Made by a program: the position numbers and the translations under genes. A DNA stretch of 64,000 bases from an uncultured Flavobacteriaceae bacterium (GTDB taxonomy: Bacteria > Bacteroidota > Bacteroidia > Flavobacteriales > Flavobacteriaceae). Positions 29,221 through 37,040 of the stretch are shown here, in pieces (the stretch's first letter is position 1; each line of letters begins with the position of its first letter). Below the pieces are notes generated by a model. The model was not told the origin of the DNA, did no database searches, and saw only the letters and a program-made list of their open reading frames with translations. The stretch is taken from positions 1 through 64,000 of the forward strand of contig CANLWB010000004.1 in NCBI GenBank assembly GCA_947494695.1, written 5' to 3'.

Positions 29221-29622
29221 CTACCCATTTTGAACAACATCAGATATACTTTCAGGTAAGTATGGTCTTCTTCCTTTGGCTGGTACACATACACCTGTAA
29301 AAGTTGCGCTAGTAAATACCTTGTCATTCACAAGTGTTTCTTGCTTGAAATAGAATTTTGTATCACGCTTACTATCACGATACAAATTGCATGTTACTTC
29401 CATTTCATCGTCTTTTTTCAATGGGCGTAAAAATTTAATTGTATAACCCGCCAGAACTATATTTATCCCATTTTTATCCTCTTCTTCTATATCAAACCCC
29501 ATTACGTCTTTAATGAAATTGTGTCTACATTCTTCCATGTAGAACGGGTAATAAAGACCGTCCATAATGCCTTGTACATCAATATGCTCTTGTTTTACTG
29601 TGTATCTTTTTTTGTAACCCAT
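29221..29622 (-). CDS. Acyl-CoA thioesterase, 4HBT/hotdog fold (3' end altered by IS insertion)
   Basis: The 133-residue hotdog protein has 'VKQEHIDVQGIMDGLYYPFYMEECRHNFIKDV', in which Asp and the following helix match the 4-hydroxybenzoyl-CoA thioesterase active-site region, and 'AGYTIKFLRPLKKDDEMEVTCNL'. It would hydrolyse a small acyl-CoA. Its stop codon is supplied by the end of the IS: the last residues read VVQNG then TAG. Removing the IS restores VVQNALLL and a TAA at 27866-27868. Only four residues were changed, so function may persist. It starts one base after the stop of the unknown gene at 29624-29878. Confidence 0.85.
   Translation of the reverse strand: MGYKKRYTVKQEHIDVQGIMDGLYYPFYMEECRHNFIKDVMGFDIEEEDKNGINIVLAGYTIKFLRPLKKDDEMEVTCNLYRDSKRDTKFYFKQETLVNDKVFTSATFTGVCVPAKGRRPYLPESISDVVQNG
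29226..29233. repeat. Target site duplication, right copy (second IS256)
   Basis: CATTTTGA, identical to 27880-27887. It lies within the 3' part of the hotdog gene. Confidence 0.9.
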
Positions 29623-29623
29623 T

Positions 29624-29888
29624 TTAACTTCCTTTTTGCTGTTCTATTTCTTCTGTTTCTTCCGTTTTTTCGTATCCATAATGGTCTAGCAACCAATCTT
29701 TTGAATTTTCTAATAAGTTAACCTTATTAATGAGCCCTCTGTTATGATCCGTTACCGATAGTTTATTACTAAAGTTTTTTGTGTCAAGGAATCCTTTGTC
29801 ATCCCAAACACCAAAACCAGTTAACTCCCATTTTTTTGTATTTACGGCAGATTTAGATAGCGGTGTAAAGATTGCCAAAAGTCCAGAT
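29624..29888 (-). pseudogene. 3' fragment of an unrecognised gene
   Basis: An open frame of about 85 residues ends one base before the hotdog gene start and has acidic Glu/Thr-rich C-terminal residues (EKTEETEEIEQQK). The frame is closed by a stop at 29888-29890 and has only a TTG (29878) as a possible start, with no sign of a normal N-terminus. It meets a 5'-truncated DUF5131 gene head to head at about 29880-29890. I do not recognise the family. The best reading is the tail of a longer gene that was co-transcribed with the thioesterase before a rearrangement. Confidence 0.5.
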
Positions 29889-30516
29889 TATGTCTAAAAG
29901 ACTAAAAGCAATGGGAGTAGAAAAATATAAGGACAATTTTAAAGTTCGTACTCATGAATCAGCTTTAAAAATATCTTATACATGGAAAAAATCAAAAGTT
30001 GTATTTGTAAATTCTATGAGTGATTTATTTCATGAAGAAATTCCGTTAGAATTCATTAAAAAAGTTTTTAAAGTAATGAACGATAATCCCCAACACGTTT
30101 TTCAAGTATTGACAAAAAGAGCTAAACGACTGTTGGAAGTGCATGAAGAGTTAAAGTGGTCTCATAATATTTGGATGGGTGTTTCAGTTGAAGAAGAAAA
30201 AGTAGAAAATAGAATTGATTATTTGAGAAAAACCAATGCTAGAGTTAAATTTCTTTCTTTAGAACCTTTAATTGGGCCTCTACCAAATTTAAAATTAGGT
30301 AAAATTGATTGGGTAATTGTTGGTGGGGAAAGTGGGCATAGCCCTAGACCAATGGATGCTGATTGGGTGATTGATATACAAGAACAATGTGAAAAATCAG
30401 ATGTAGCATTTTTCTTTAAACAATGGGGTGGAAAAAACAAAAAGAAAAACGGTAGAGAATTAAATGGACGTACTTATGATGAAATGCCAGAAATTGTACT
30501 ACAACATAACGTATAA
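29872..30516 (+). pseudogene. DUF5131 (phage Gp37/Gp68-like) protein lacking its N-terminus
   Basis: The 214 residues match the DUF5131 family from just after its Cys-rich segment. Family members normally begin with a W-NP-TGC-C-NCYAE block followed by 'RMxKRLKAMG'; here the sequence picks up at 'MSKRLKAMG', and the Cys residues thought to bind an Fe-S cluster are missing. The rest looks complete: 'VNSMSDLFHE', 'QVLTKRAKRL', 'WMGVSVE', 'LSLEPLIGP', 'WVIVGGESG', 'FFKQWGG'. A TTG at 29872 or the ATG at 29890 could still start a short protein. The 5' loss coincides with the truncated gene on the other strand, suggesting a deletion or recombination joint. Confidence 0.8.
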
Positions 30517-30552
30517 AAGATGTTTGTTGTACATATGTTGTACATAAACAAA

Positions 30553-30579
30553 AAACCCAAGACATTACATCTTGGGTTT
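30553..30579. terminator. Bidirectional intrinsic terminator
   Basis: AAACCCAAGA (30553-30562) and TCTTGGGTTT (30570-30579) form a 10-bp stem, with A's upstream and T-rich sequence downstream. It lies between the DUF5131 remnant and the tRNA gene transcribed toward it, so it can serve both. Confidence 0.85.
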
Positions 30580-30595
30580 CTCTTTGTTTACTTAG

Positions 30596-30669
30596 TAGCG
30601 AGAACGAGATTTGAACTCGTGACCTCCGGGTTATGAATCCGACGCTCTAACCAACTGAGCTACCTCGCC
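30596..30669 (-). tRNA. tRNA-Met type (anticodon CAT)
   Basis: The minus strand folds as a 74-base tRNA. It has a 7-bp acceptor stem (GGCGAGG with TCTCGCT, including two G-U pairs), a D arm GCTCAGTTGGTTAGAGC, an anticodon loop with CAT (30633-30635), and a T arm with GTTCAAATC. CAT may be elongator Met, initiator Met or a lysidine-modified Ile tRNA; the GG start and general form favour elongator Met. The 3' CCA is not encoded. Its 3' end faces the accessory region to the left. Confidence 0.95.
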
Positions 30670-30800
30670 ATATTTTGAGGGTGCAAATATAAAAACATTA
30701 TTGATGTAAGCAAATAGATGAGGGATAAAATATTATTAAAAATAGTTGTATTACTTATTAATTAATGTATATATTGGTAACATAAAATTTTAATGCATTT

Positions 30801-31190
30801 ATGGACGATAAAATAAAGTTTAATATTGAATTTCCAATACAGGCTTCCCCTCAGCTCTTGTATCAATATATTTCTACCCCTTCCGGTCTATCAGAATGGT
30901 TTTCAGATAATGTGAATTCTCGTGGTGAGTTATTCACGTTTATATGGGATGGGAGCGAAGAACAAGCAAAATTATTAAGTAAAAAGAGTGGAGAGCGTGT
31001 AAAGTTTAGATGGCTAAGTGATGAAGAGGACCAAACATCATATTTTGAAATACGAATTCAGGTTGATGAAATTACGAAAGACGTATCTTTAATGATTACC
31101 GATTATGCAGATGAAGATGAAGTAGAAGAGGCTAAGATGCTTTGGGATAACCAAATTTCCGATTTAAAGCATGTTCTAGGCTCTGTATAA
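30801..31190 (+). CDS. START-like (SRPBCC/AHSA1-type) domain protein
   Basis: The 129-residue protein begins like SRPBCC proteins ('FNIEFPIQASPQLLYQYISTPSGLSEWFSDNVN') and keeps the fold's alternating beta strands ('FTFIWDGSEEQAKLL', 'RVKFRWLSDEEDQTSYFEIRI') and a C-terminal helix. Flavobacteria have a conserved single-domain 'START-like' protein of this length, often next to the class IV aminotransferase, as here. It probably binds a small hydrophobic ligand; no ligand is known to me. Confidence 0.82.
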   Translation: MDDKIKFNIEFPIQASPQLLYQYISTPSGLSEWFSDNVNSRGELFTFIWDGSEEQAKLLSKKSGERVKFRWLSDEEDQTSYFEIRIQVDEITKDVSLMITDYADEDEVEEAKMLWDNQISDLKHVLGSV

Positions 31191-31205
31191 TTCTTTATTT
31201 TAAAT

Positions 31206-31254
31206 TATATTTGTCCCGCTCTTAAAAATAGATAAGTTAGAGTGGGATTTTTTT
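31206..31254 (+). terminator. Terminator hairpin overlapping a promoter -7 element
   Basis: TCCCGCTCTTAA (31213-31224) pairs with TTAGAGTGGGA (31237-31247), followed by seven T's that run directly into the ATG of the aminotransferase gene (31255). Just before it, TATATTTG (31206-31213) matches the Bacteroidota -7 consensus TAnnTTTG, although no well-spaced TTG was found. The hairpin should end the START-gene transcript. If the -7 element is used, the aminotransferase mRNA would start inside the hairpin. Confidence 0.7.
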
Positions 31255-32097
31255 ATGGTAAATGTTAACGGAAATATACAGGAAGAGAACACCGTTCTTT
31301 CCATTGGAAATAGAGGCTATAATTATGGAGATGCTTTATTTGAAACAATAAAAGCGAGTTTTGGGAAGCTGCTGTTTTGGGAAGATCATTATTTTAGATT
31401 GATGGCTTCTATGCGAATCATGCGTATGGAGATTCCCATGAATTTCACCATGGAGTACCTGGAAGAGCAAATTATAGATACTTTAAAACGTAATGTATTA
31501 GATAAAGCTTCTGCTCGTGTAAAATTGATGGTCCATAGAAAGGCGGGAGGTTTATACACCCCAGACTTAAATGACGTGGAGTTTATGATTTCGGTGAGAC
31601 CTCTTGAGGATGACTTTTACGCGCTTAGCGATACCTCTTATGAAGTCGATTTATTCAAAGATTACTATCTGTCCCCTGGTTTATTGTCGACTCTAAAAAC
31701 CAATAACAAGGCGTTAAACGTAGTTGGAAGCATTTTTGCTAAAGAAAATGATCTAAATAACTGTCTTATTTTAAATACCAACAAACACGTTGTGGAATTC
31801 CTTAACGGCAACATTTTTGTTGTGAAAGGAGATCAAATTAAAACATCTCCATTGGGTGATGGTTGTTTAAAGGGGGTAATGCGCAAGCAGATTATCGATA
31901 TTATCAAGGAAAGTCCAGATTATAACCTTGAAGAAGGTTCTATATCGCCATTCGAACTTCAAAAAGCTGATGAGATTTTCTTAACCAATGTTATCGTGGG
32001 AATTCAACCGGTAACCAAATACAGAAAAAAGAATTATACTAATGAAGTAGCAAAGGTACTTCTGCAAAGATTACATGTGAAAACTAGATTAAGCTAG
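31255..32097 (+). CDS. Class IV aminotransferase (PabC/D-aminotransferase/IlvE-like)
   Basis: This 280-residue fold-type IV PLP enzyme has 'NRGYNYGDALFETIKASFGKLLFWEDHYFRLMAS' at the N-terminus, the PLP lysine region 'LLSTLKTNNKALN', the Glu/phosphate region 'HVVEFLNGNIFVVKGDQIKTSPL' and 'GCLKGVMRKQI'. The family covers branched-chain aminotransferase, aminodeoxychorismate lyase and D-amino-acid transaminase; the sequence alone does not decide. Aminodeoxychorismate lyase (folate synthesis) fits its length. Its 3' end overlaps the convergent YqgE gene by 4 bases. Confidence 0.85.
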   Translation: MVNVNGNIQEENTVLSIGNRGYNYGDALFETIKASFGKLLFWEDHYFRLMASMRIMRMEIPMNFTMEYLEEQIIDTLKRNVLDKASARVKLMVHRKAGGLYTPDLNDVEFMISVRPLEDDFYALSDTSYEVDLFKDYYLSPGLLSTLKTNNKALNVVGSIFAKENDLNNCLILNTNKHVVEFLNGNIFVVKGDQIKTSPLGDGCLKGVMRKQIIDIIKESPDYNLEEGSISPFELQKADEIFLTNVIVGIQPVTKYRKKNYTNEVAKVLLQRLHVKTRLS

Positions 32098-32654
32098 TTA
32101 TAATTGGGATTTTCTGGTGCGTTAGACCAAATGCTATACTCGCCTCCAAATTCTAACATTTTTTCTTTCCAAAACGATTTATGGTCTTTGGCGATAATAT
32201 TATTTTTATAAATATTCTCTGCAACTACCCAGGAATTTGCTCTAAGTTCATCTTCTAGTTGAAGGGCATCCCAACCCGAATATCCCAGGAAAAAACGAAT
32301 ATCGGTTTCTTTTATCGCTCCGTTTGTAATGAGCTCTACAACTTTCTTGAAATCGCCACCCCAAAATATCCCAAAAGAAATTTCAATACTATCGGGAATT
32401 AATTCTGGCACTTTATGGATAAAATAGAGGTTATCTTGTTCAACGGGGCCGCCATTGTAAACTTTAAAAGTAGTTTCAATTTCGGGAACTAATTCGTCAA
32501 TCGTGTAACTCAAAGGTTTATTAAGAATAAATCCAATGGTTCCATCTTCGGAATGATCAGCAATTAACACAATGGAGCGATTAAAAGAAGCATCACCCAT
32601 TATGGCAGGCTCGGCGATTAACAAATTACCTTTATTTGGGTTTATTGTCGTCAT
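32094..32654 (-). CDS. YqgE/AlgH family protein
   Basis: The 186-residue protein has the family signatures: 'GNLLIAEPAIMGDASFNRSIVLIADHSEDGTIGFILNKPL' at the N-terminus, 'VYNGGPVEQDNLYFIH', and 'RFFLGYSGWDALQLEDELRANSW'. YqgE/AlgH is widely conserved in bacteria; its molecular role is not settled. Length is normal. It converges with the aminotransferase gene. Confidence 0.95.
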   Translation of the reverse strand: MTTINPNKGNLLIAEPAIMGDASFNRSIVLIADHSEDGTIGFILNKPLSYTIDELVPEIETTFKVYNGGPVEQDNLYFIHKVPELIPDSIEISFGIFWGGDFKKVVELITNGAIKETDIRFFLGYSGWDALQLEDELRANSWVVAENIYKNNIIAKDHKSFWKEKMLEFGGEYSIWSNAPENPNYN

Positions 32655-32732
32655 ACTTTTAAAGTATTATTAATTAAATCTAATATATATTTCGCAAAAA
32701 TACAACTGTTTTATTGTTAATATAAAAAGAAA

Positions 32733-32753
32733 AGCCTTCAAAAATTGAAGGCT
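32733..32753 (-). terminator. Intrinsic terminator of the HU gene
   Basis: AGCCTTCAA and TTGAAGGCT form a 9-bp stem with a 3-base loop, 26 bases downstream of the HU stop. On the minus strand it is followed by TTTCTTTTT. Confidence 0.85.
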
Positions 32754-32778
32754 TCTCTTTATAATAAGAAGTAAGTTA

Positions 32779-33051
32779 CTAGTTTACTGCGTTTGATAAA
32801 TCTGAACCAGCTTTAAACTTCACAACGTTTTTAGCTTTTATTTTTATAGTTTGTCCAGTTTGAGGGTTTCTTCCTTCTCTTGCAGCTCTTTTTGAAACTG
32901 ACCAAGATCCAAATCCAACTAAAGAAACTCTGTTACCTTTTTGTAAAGCTCCTTCAATTTCAATGATCGCACACTCTAAAGCTTTTTTTGCCGCAGCTTT
33001 AGTGATTCCTGCGTGCTCAGCCATTGCGTCGATTAAATCTGTTTTGTTCAT
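32779..33051 (-). CDS. HU-family DNA-binding protein
   Basis: This 90-residue histone-like protein has the typical helical start (MNKTDLIDAMAEHAGITKAAAKKALECAI) and the DNA-binding arm 'VGFGSWSVSKRAAREGRNPQTGQTIKIKAKNVVKFKAG', including the RNPQTG tip. It compacts and bends DNA as a dimer. A good Bacteroidota promoter lies ~55-85 bases upstream and a terminator follows, so it is a single-gene unit. Confidence 0.96.
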   Translation of the reverse strand: MNKTDLIDAMAEHAGITKAAAKKALECAIIEIEGALQKGNRVSLVGFGSWSVSKRAAREGRNPQTGQTIKIKAKNVVKFKAGSDLSNAVN

Positions 33052-33105
33052 AATATAAAATTTAATTATTAATAAATTGGTTAAACATTTTGTTAAATCC
33101 TAATA

Positions 33106-33135
33106 CAAATTTATACGGATTATGTAACCATGCAA
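33106..33135 (-). promoter_or_regulatory. Bacteroidota-type promoter of the HU gene
   Basis: On the minus strand TTG (33133-33135) is followed after 19 bases by TAAATTTG (33106-33113), an exact fit to the TTG-N~19-TAnnTTTG consensus. Transcription should start near 33100, about 50 bases before the HU start codon. Confidence 0.78.
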
Positions 33136-33240
33136 GTAATGGCAAGGGAAAAACATGGTATTGTTAATAACTTCATCTATTTGTTAATAAAGGCAATGCA
33201 TTTCGTCGATATTTTTTATAATATCAATAATGATAGGCAT

Positions 33241-34191
33241 TTAGAGCATTTTTGCGTTGGCCTCAAAATTGTAACCGTTCAATAGTGATTTTATATCCAT
33301 AGTTCGTTTACCAGGGAGCTTAATTTCCATAATATTTATGTAACCATTTGTTACTGCAACCTTTAAGAAGGTCTTATTTACTACGATGGTTCCAATATCA
33401 TCATTATGGGATATAATTTCCTTTTCGGCTTTATATATTTTAATATCAAGCATTTCATCTCCATTTATTAAAGTACACCATGCGGCAGGGTAAGGACTTA
33501 AACCACGTATTTTATTGTAGATACCGTTTATCGATGTTTTCCAATCGATCTTACAATTGTCTTTATTTAGCTTATAAGCGGTTTTAATATCTGCGCTCGC
33601 ATTTTGTTGTGGTGTAGAGCTTACAATTCCACTTTCAATAGATTTTACAGTCTTTATAACGAGCTGACTTCCAATATCCATTAATTTGTCATGTAAGTTG
33701 CCTACGTTTTCATCGGGCTCTATGTGTATTTCTTCCTGAAGAATCATATCACCAGTGTCAATCTTTTCGTCGATAAAAAATGTGGAGACTCCAGTTTTGG
33801 TTTCACCATTAATAATAGCCCAGTTAATAGGAGCAGCTCCCCGATAGTCGGGTAATAGAGAAGCGTGTAAGTTAAAGGTGCCATGTTCGGGCATTTGCCA
33901 AACGACTTTAGGTAGCATTCTAAAGGCGACTACAATTTGTAGGTTTGCCTGAAGCTGTTTGAGAGTTTCTAAAAAATCGTTATCCTTTAAATTGATGGGT
34001 TGCAATATATTTAGGTTGTTTTCTTTGGCGTATAGTTTTACAGCGCTCTCGTTTAATTTACGTCCTCGTCCTGCTGGTTTATCCGGAGCAGTAATCACAC
34101 CAACAATATGGTATTGATTTTCTACCAGTGCTTTTAAAGTGGCCACCGCAAAATCTGGTGTACCCATAAATACGATTCTTAAATCTTTCAT
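33241..34191 (-). CDS. fmt: Methionyl-tRNA formyltransferase
   Basis: The 316-residue protein has the formyltransferase N-terminal domain: 'RIVFMGTPDFAVATLKALVE', 'VITAPDKPAGRGRKL', and the catalytic block 'NLHASLLPDYRGAAPINWAIINGETKTGVSTFFID', with the N-x-H-S-L-L-P-x-x-R-G-A-A-P folate site. A C-terminal OB-like domain follows. It formylates Met-tRNAfMet for initiation. It is downstream of recQ on the same strand, 75 bases apart. Confidence 0.97.
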   Translation of the reverse strand: MKDLRIVFMGTPDFAVATLKALVENQYHIVGVITAPDKPAGRGRKLNESAVKLYAKENNLNILQPINLKDNDFLETLKQLQANLQIVVAFRMLPKVVWQMPEHGTFNLHASLLPDYRGAAPINWAIINGETKTGVSTFFIDEKIDTGDMILQEEIHIEPDENVGNLHDKLMDIGSQLVIKTVKSIESGIVSSTPQQNASADIKTAYKLNKDNCKIDWKTSINGIYNKIRGLSPYPAAWCTLINGDEMLDIKIYKAEKEIISHNDDIGTIVVNKTFLKVAVTNGYINIMEIKLPGKRTMDIKSLLNGYNFEANAKML

Positions 34192-34266
34192 GTGTTGATA
34201 TTATTTTTATTTCTTTTAGAAGGTGTAGTTTCTAGTATTTTAGTGTTTTGAAATTAAGAAGTTCAC

Positions 34267-36174
34267 CTATAAAGTCTTTGTTAATTTATATGTGTTCGTA
34301 GATGTCACGGTAACTATATTGTGTTCTAAGAGTAGTTTTAAGGTTGTTTTTAACTCTACTTCATTACAGTTTAATGTATTTACCATGTCTCTTGATGATT
34401 TATCTTCATGTTCTAATAACTCTATAATGCGATGCTTTAAACCTTTGGTAGCCTTAGACGTTTTCGGTTTTTTAGCACCTAAACATACCGAGCAAATTCC
34501 ACAGGGCTCTATATCTTTTTCTCCAAAATAAGACAGAAGTTGTATGCTGTTACAAACAGAATCATCCTCAATATAGCTTAGAACGGCATGTACCTGGTCT
34601 TGTTTTAGTGTGTTTTGTTGCTCTATGGTAGACGCAATTCTGTTAATCGTTTTATCGTCTTCACGAGGTTCAATAAAGGTAATTTGAGCGTCTGTTTCTG
34701 CCAGGTTCAGCGTGATAATGTCATCCTTTTCCAGTGCCTTGAGAGTATCTATCAATCTACTCTCAGATATGGATGCTTTTTTAGAAATTTTGTTCAAATC
34801 AATTTTGGTCATGTGATCGAAAATACCCCCATACATTCTCAGCATAGATTTTACAATAATACTATGATTTTCGTGAGTTTCTAAATAATTAAAAAGTGCG
34901 CTACCGGGTATAATAAATTGAGTAGTTACCTTATTCTTAAATTGTTTTGACAATGAAATAATGCTATTCCTGTCCAATAATAATAACGCATTATAACAGA
35001 TGGTAGAATTAAAGTTATAAGCTTTACAAAAGGCCTTAAATTTAAAGTCGAAGGTGGTGTATGCGCCTTCACCGTAGGATATTTGGAAAAAGCTAAATAA
35101 CTTTCTATAAACCGTTTTAATAAAACCAACGGTGGGTAAAATACTTAAAAACTGTTTTTTTACGAGAAGTATATCACTGTCATTTTTTAAAATCACCGCA
35201 AAAGCCTTTTCTCCATTACGACCAGCACGACCTGCTTCTTGAAAATAACTTTCAATACTTTCTGGTAAGTTAAAATGAATAACCGTTTTAACATCGGGTT
35301 TGTCAATCCCCATACCAAAGGCATTGGTGGCTACCATAACCTGCTTTTGGTTTTGAGACCAATCGCGCATATGGTTTTCCTTTTCATCATTAGAAAGTCC
35401 GCCATGATAGTAGGTTGCTGTAATATGTTTCGAATTCAAATACGAACTAAGTTCCATAGTTAGCTTTCTATTTCTAACATAAATAATAGAAGAGGCTGTA
35501 TATTTTTTTAAAATAGTTTCAATGCGGTAATATTTATCGTCTTCGTGATAAACCATATAACCAAGATTTGGCCGGGCAAAAGACTGTCTAAATATTTTTG
35601 GCTGAATAAAGTCCAGTTCCTTCACAATATCTTCGACCACATTAGGCTTCGCAGAAGCTGTAAGGGCAATAACATTAGCACCAGGTTGCAATTGACGCAA
35701 TATTGTGATGTTTTTATATGCTGGCCTAAAGTCATTTCCCCATTGCGAAATGCAGTGTGCTTCATCTACTGCGATTAGGTTGACATTCATTTGTCGAATT
35801 CGGTTCTGTACCAATTCCTGCTGCAACCGTTCTGGAGATAAATAAAGAAATTTGTAATTTCCGTAAATACAATTATCGAGCATGGTATCGAGTTGATTGT
35901 AGCTAATTCCGCTGGTTATAGCCATGGCTTTAATGCCTTTACTAGTCAGATTAAGTACCTGATCCTTCATAAGGGAAACTAAAGGCGATATAACAACACA
36001 AAGCCCGTCTTTATATAATGCAGGAATTTGAAAGCACAACGACTTTCCTCCTCCGGTAGGAAGTAATGCAAAGGTATCCTCACCATCTATTACAGCATTA
36101 ATAATGGCTTCCTGATTAAACCTGAACGCTGTAAACTTCCAGTAACGTTCTAATATGTTTATGGGATGCTCCAT
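34267..36174 (-). CDS. recQ: RecQ-family ATP-dependent DNA helicase
   Basis: The 635-residue helicase has Walker A 'LLPTGGGKSLCFQIP', the DEAH box 'AVDEAHCISQWG', motif VI 'QEAGRAGRNG', and a zinc-binding RecQ-Ct region with CGICSVC (following CNSIQLLSYFGEKDIEPCG). The C-terminal ~40 residues are a short winged-helix-like tail rather than a full HRDC domain. It unwinds DNA 3' to 5' during recombination and repair. It ends only 2 bases after the upstream ATPase gene's stop, so the two form an operon. Confidence 0.95.
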   Translation of the reverse strand: MEHPINILERYWKFTAFRFNQEAIINAVIDGEDTFALLPTGGGKSLCFQIPALYKDGLCVVISPLVSLMKDQVLNLTSKGIKAMAITSGISYNQLDTMLDNCIYGNYKFLYLSPERLQQELVQNRIRQMNVNLIAVDEAHCISQWGNDFRPAYKNITILRQLQPGANVIALTASAKPNVVEDIVKELDFIQPKIFRQSFARPNLGYMVYHEDDKYYRIETILKKYTASSIIYVRNRKLTMELSSYLNSKHITATYYHGGLSNDEKENHMRDWSQNQKQVMVATNAFGMGIDKPDVKTVIHFNLPESIESYFQEAGRAGRNGEKAFAVILKNDSDILLVKKQFLSILPTVGFIKTVYRKLFSFFQISYGEGAYTTFDFKFKAFCKAYNFNSTICYNALLLLDRNSIISLSKQFKNKVTTQFIIPGSALFNYLETHENHSIIVKSMLRMYGGIFDHMTKIDLNKISKKASISESRLIDTLKALEKDDIITLNLAETDAQITFIEPREDDKTINRIASTIEQQNTLKQDQVHAVLSYIEDDSVCNSIQLLSYFGEKDIEPCGICSVCLGAKKPKTSKATKGLKHRIIELLEHEDKSSRDMVNTLNCNEVELKTTLKLLLEHNIVTVTSTNTYKLTKTL

Positions 36175-36176
36175 AA

Positions 36177-36716
36177 TTACATATTCACTGTATTTAAAAT
36201 AAAATCGGTTCGATTTTCAACAGTATCAAAGGGGACATCTATAAGTGTGTAATTATAGTTTTGATAGGTATTTACCAAATGTTTATGAATCTCTAAAGCC
36301 TGTTCAAAACTCTCATAGCGTTCGCTGTCGCTCTTATAAATAGCCTTCCATGGCTTTAAAATAAAAACGGTGTCGTATATGGCTTCCTCACAGCGATTTA
36401 TAAAGCTTTGTGGATAGGAGTTTTTAAGGTAATCCATATAAGCGACCACATCAGGAATGCCTCTATCTAAAAAAACAAATTCAGAAGCCAGAGTTTCAGC
36501 ATTTCTAAATTGGTCTTGTCTTCCCTTTAAGAGCAGTTCACTAAAAAGTAAAGGGTTGGATAAAAATAACTGGTCAATACCTTCTTCCTGAGCTTTTTTG
36601 GTTACCTGACGCGAAATTTCTTCAAGACAAGTATAACCTCTGCGTATCAATTCATTGATGATGGTCGATTTTCCAGTTCCTGGACCTCCCGTAATTACAA
36701 TCCTTTTAGTATTCAA
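36177..36716 (-). CDS. AAA_28/TTD14-like P-loop ATPase or nucleotide kinase
   Basis: The 179-residue protein has Walker A 'ITGGPGTGKSTI' at its very N-terminus and 'FVFLDRGIPDVVAYMDY' as a Walker-B-like/substrate segment. This is the pattern of the AAA_28 family, which resembles the NadR nicotinamide-riboside kinase domain. The substrate is not known. It precedes recQ on the same strand with 2 bases between, indicating co-transcription. Confidence 0.82.
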   Translation of the reverse strand: MNTKRIVITGGPGTGKSTIINELIRRGYTCLEEISRQVTKKAQEEGIDQLFLSNPLLFSELLLKGRQDQFRNAETLASEFVFLDRGIPDVVAYMDYLKNSYPQSFINRCEEAIYDTVFILKPWKAIYKSDSERYESFEQALEIHKHLVNTYQNYNYTLIDVPFDTVENRTDFILNTVNM

Positions 36717-36827
36717 ACTCGTCTTATTTTGCTGTAAAATTCGGAATTAAAGCGCGATTAAAAAAATACAATCAAAAAAGTGGTTATTAATAGCCATTTT
36801 TTATTCTTAAAATACGGTAAAAGTATA

Positions 36828-36900
36828 GGGTCACTTTAAACTTTTTTGATTGAAGAGAAACAGTGGTTTTTACTCAATTAAAAGTTTATTTGAGTTGAAG
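36828..36900. repeat. Dispersed non-coding repeat, copy A
   Basis: The stretch GTCACTTTAAAC ... ATTGAAG.GAAA ... TTTTnACTCAATT resembles 51772-51825 (GTGACTTAAAC ... ATTGAAGCGAAA). It lies in a 288-base geneless space between the divergent AAA_28 and DUF493 genes; the rest of that space shows nothing else. It may be a small dispersed repeat; only two copies are visible. Confidence 0.4.
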
Positions 36901-37021
36901 ATACAGTCATTCAGGCATAAAAAAAGGGAGTACATAAGTAAAAAATAACATGTTGTGACCACTTGAAAAAAGTTTAAATCAGTTCATGATGATAAAATGA
37001 GGATATGAACGAACGAAACTG

Positions 37022-37029
37022 TATATTTG
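37022..37029 (+). promoter_or_regulatory. Candidate promoter -7 element before the DUF493 gene
   Basis: TATATTTG fits TAnnTTTG exactly and lies 11 bases before the ATG at 37041. If used, transcription starts near 37035, which excludes the earlier ATG at 37005 as the start. No clear TTG is found at the expected distance. Confidence 0.5.
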
Positions 37030-37040
37030 CAGATATAAGT

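Larger units (their letters stand above)
27888..29225 (-). mobile_element. IS256-family insertion sequence, complete ends, inactive transposase
   Basis: This 1,338-bp element has 25-bp imperfect terminal inverted repeats (27888-27912 and 29201-29225). Both arms share TATC and then AAGTGTGTAAA at the same positions. A second block, ATCGAGGGTT, lies further in on each side, and at the right it is part of a perfect 26-bp palindrome (29165-29190). Identical 8-bp flanks (CATTTTGA) give the ends exactly. The insertion lies in the last codons of the hotdog thioesterase gene. The transposase reading frame carries one premature stop. Confidence 0.93.

Noticed and set aside
37005-37040. Extra N-terminal 12 residues of DUF493 from ATG 37005
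   Set aside because: Unconserved and overlapping a -7 promoter element; the start at 37041 is more likely.
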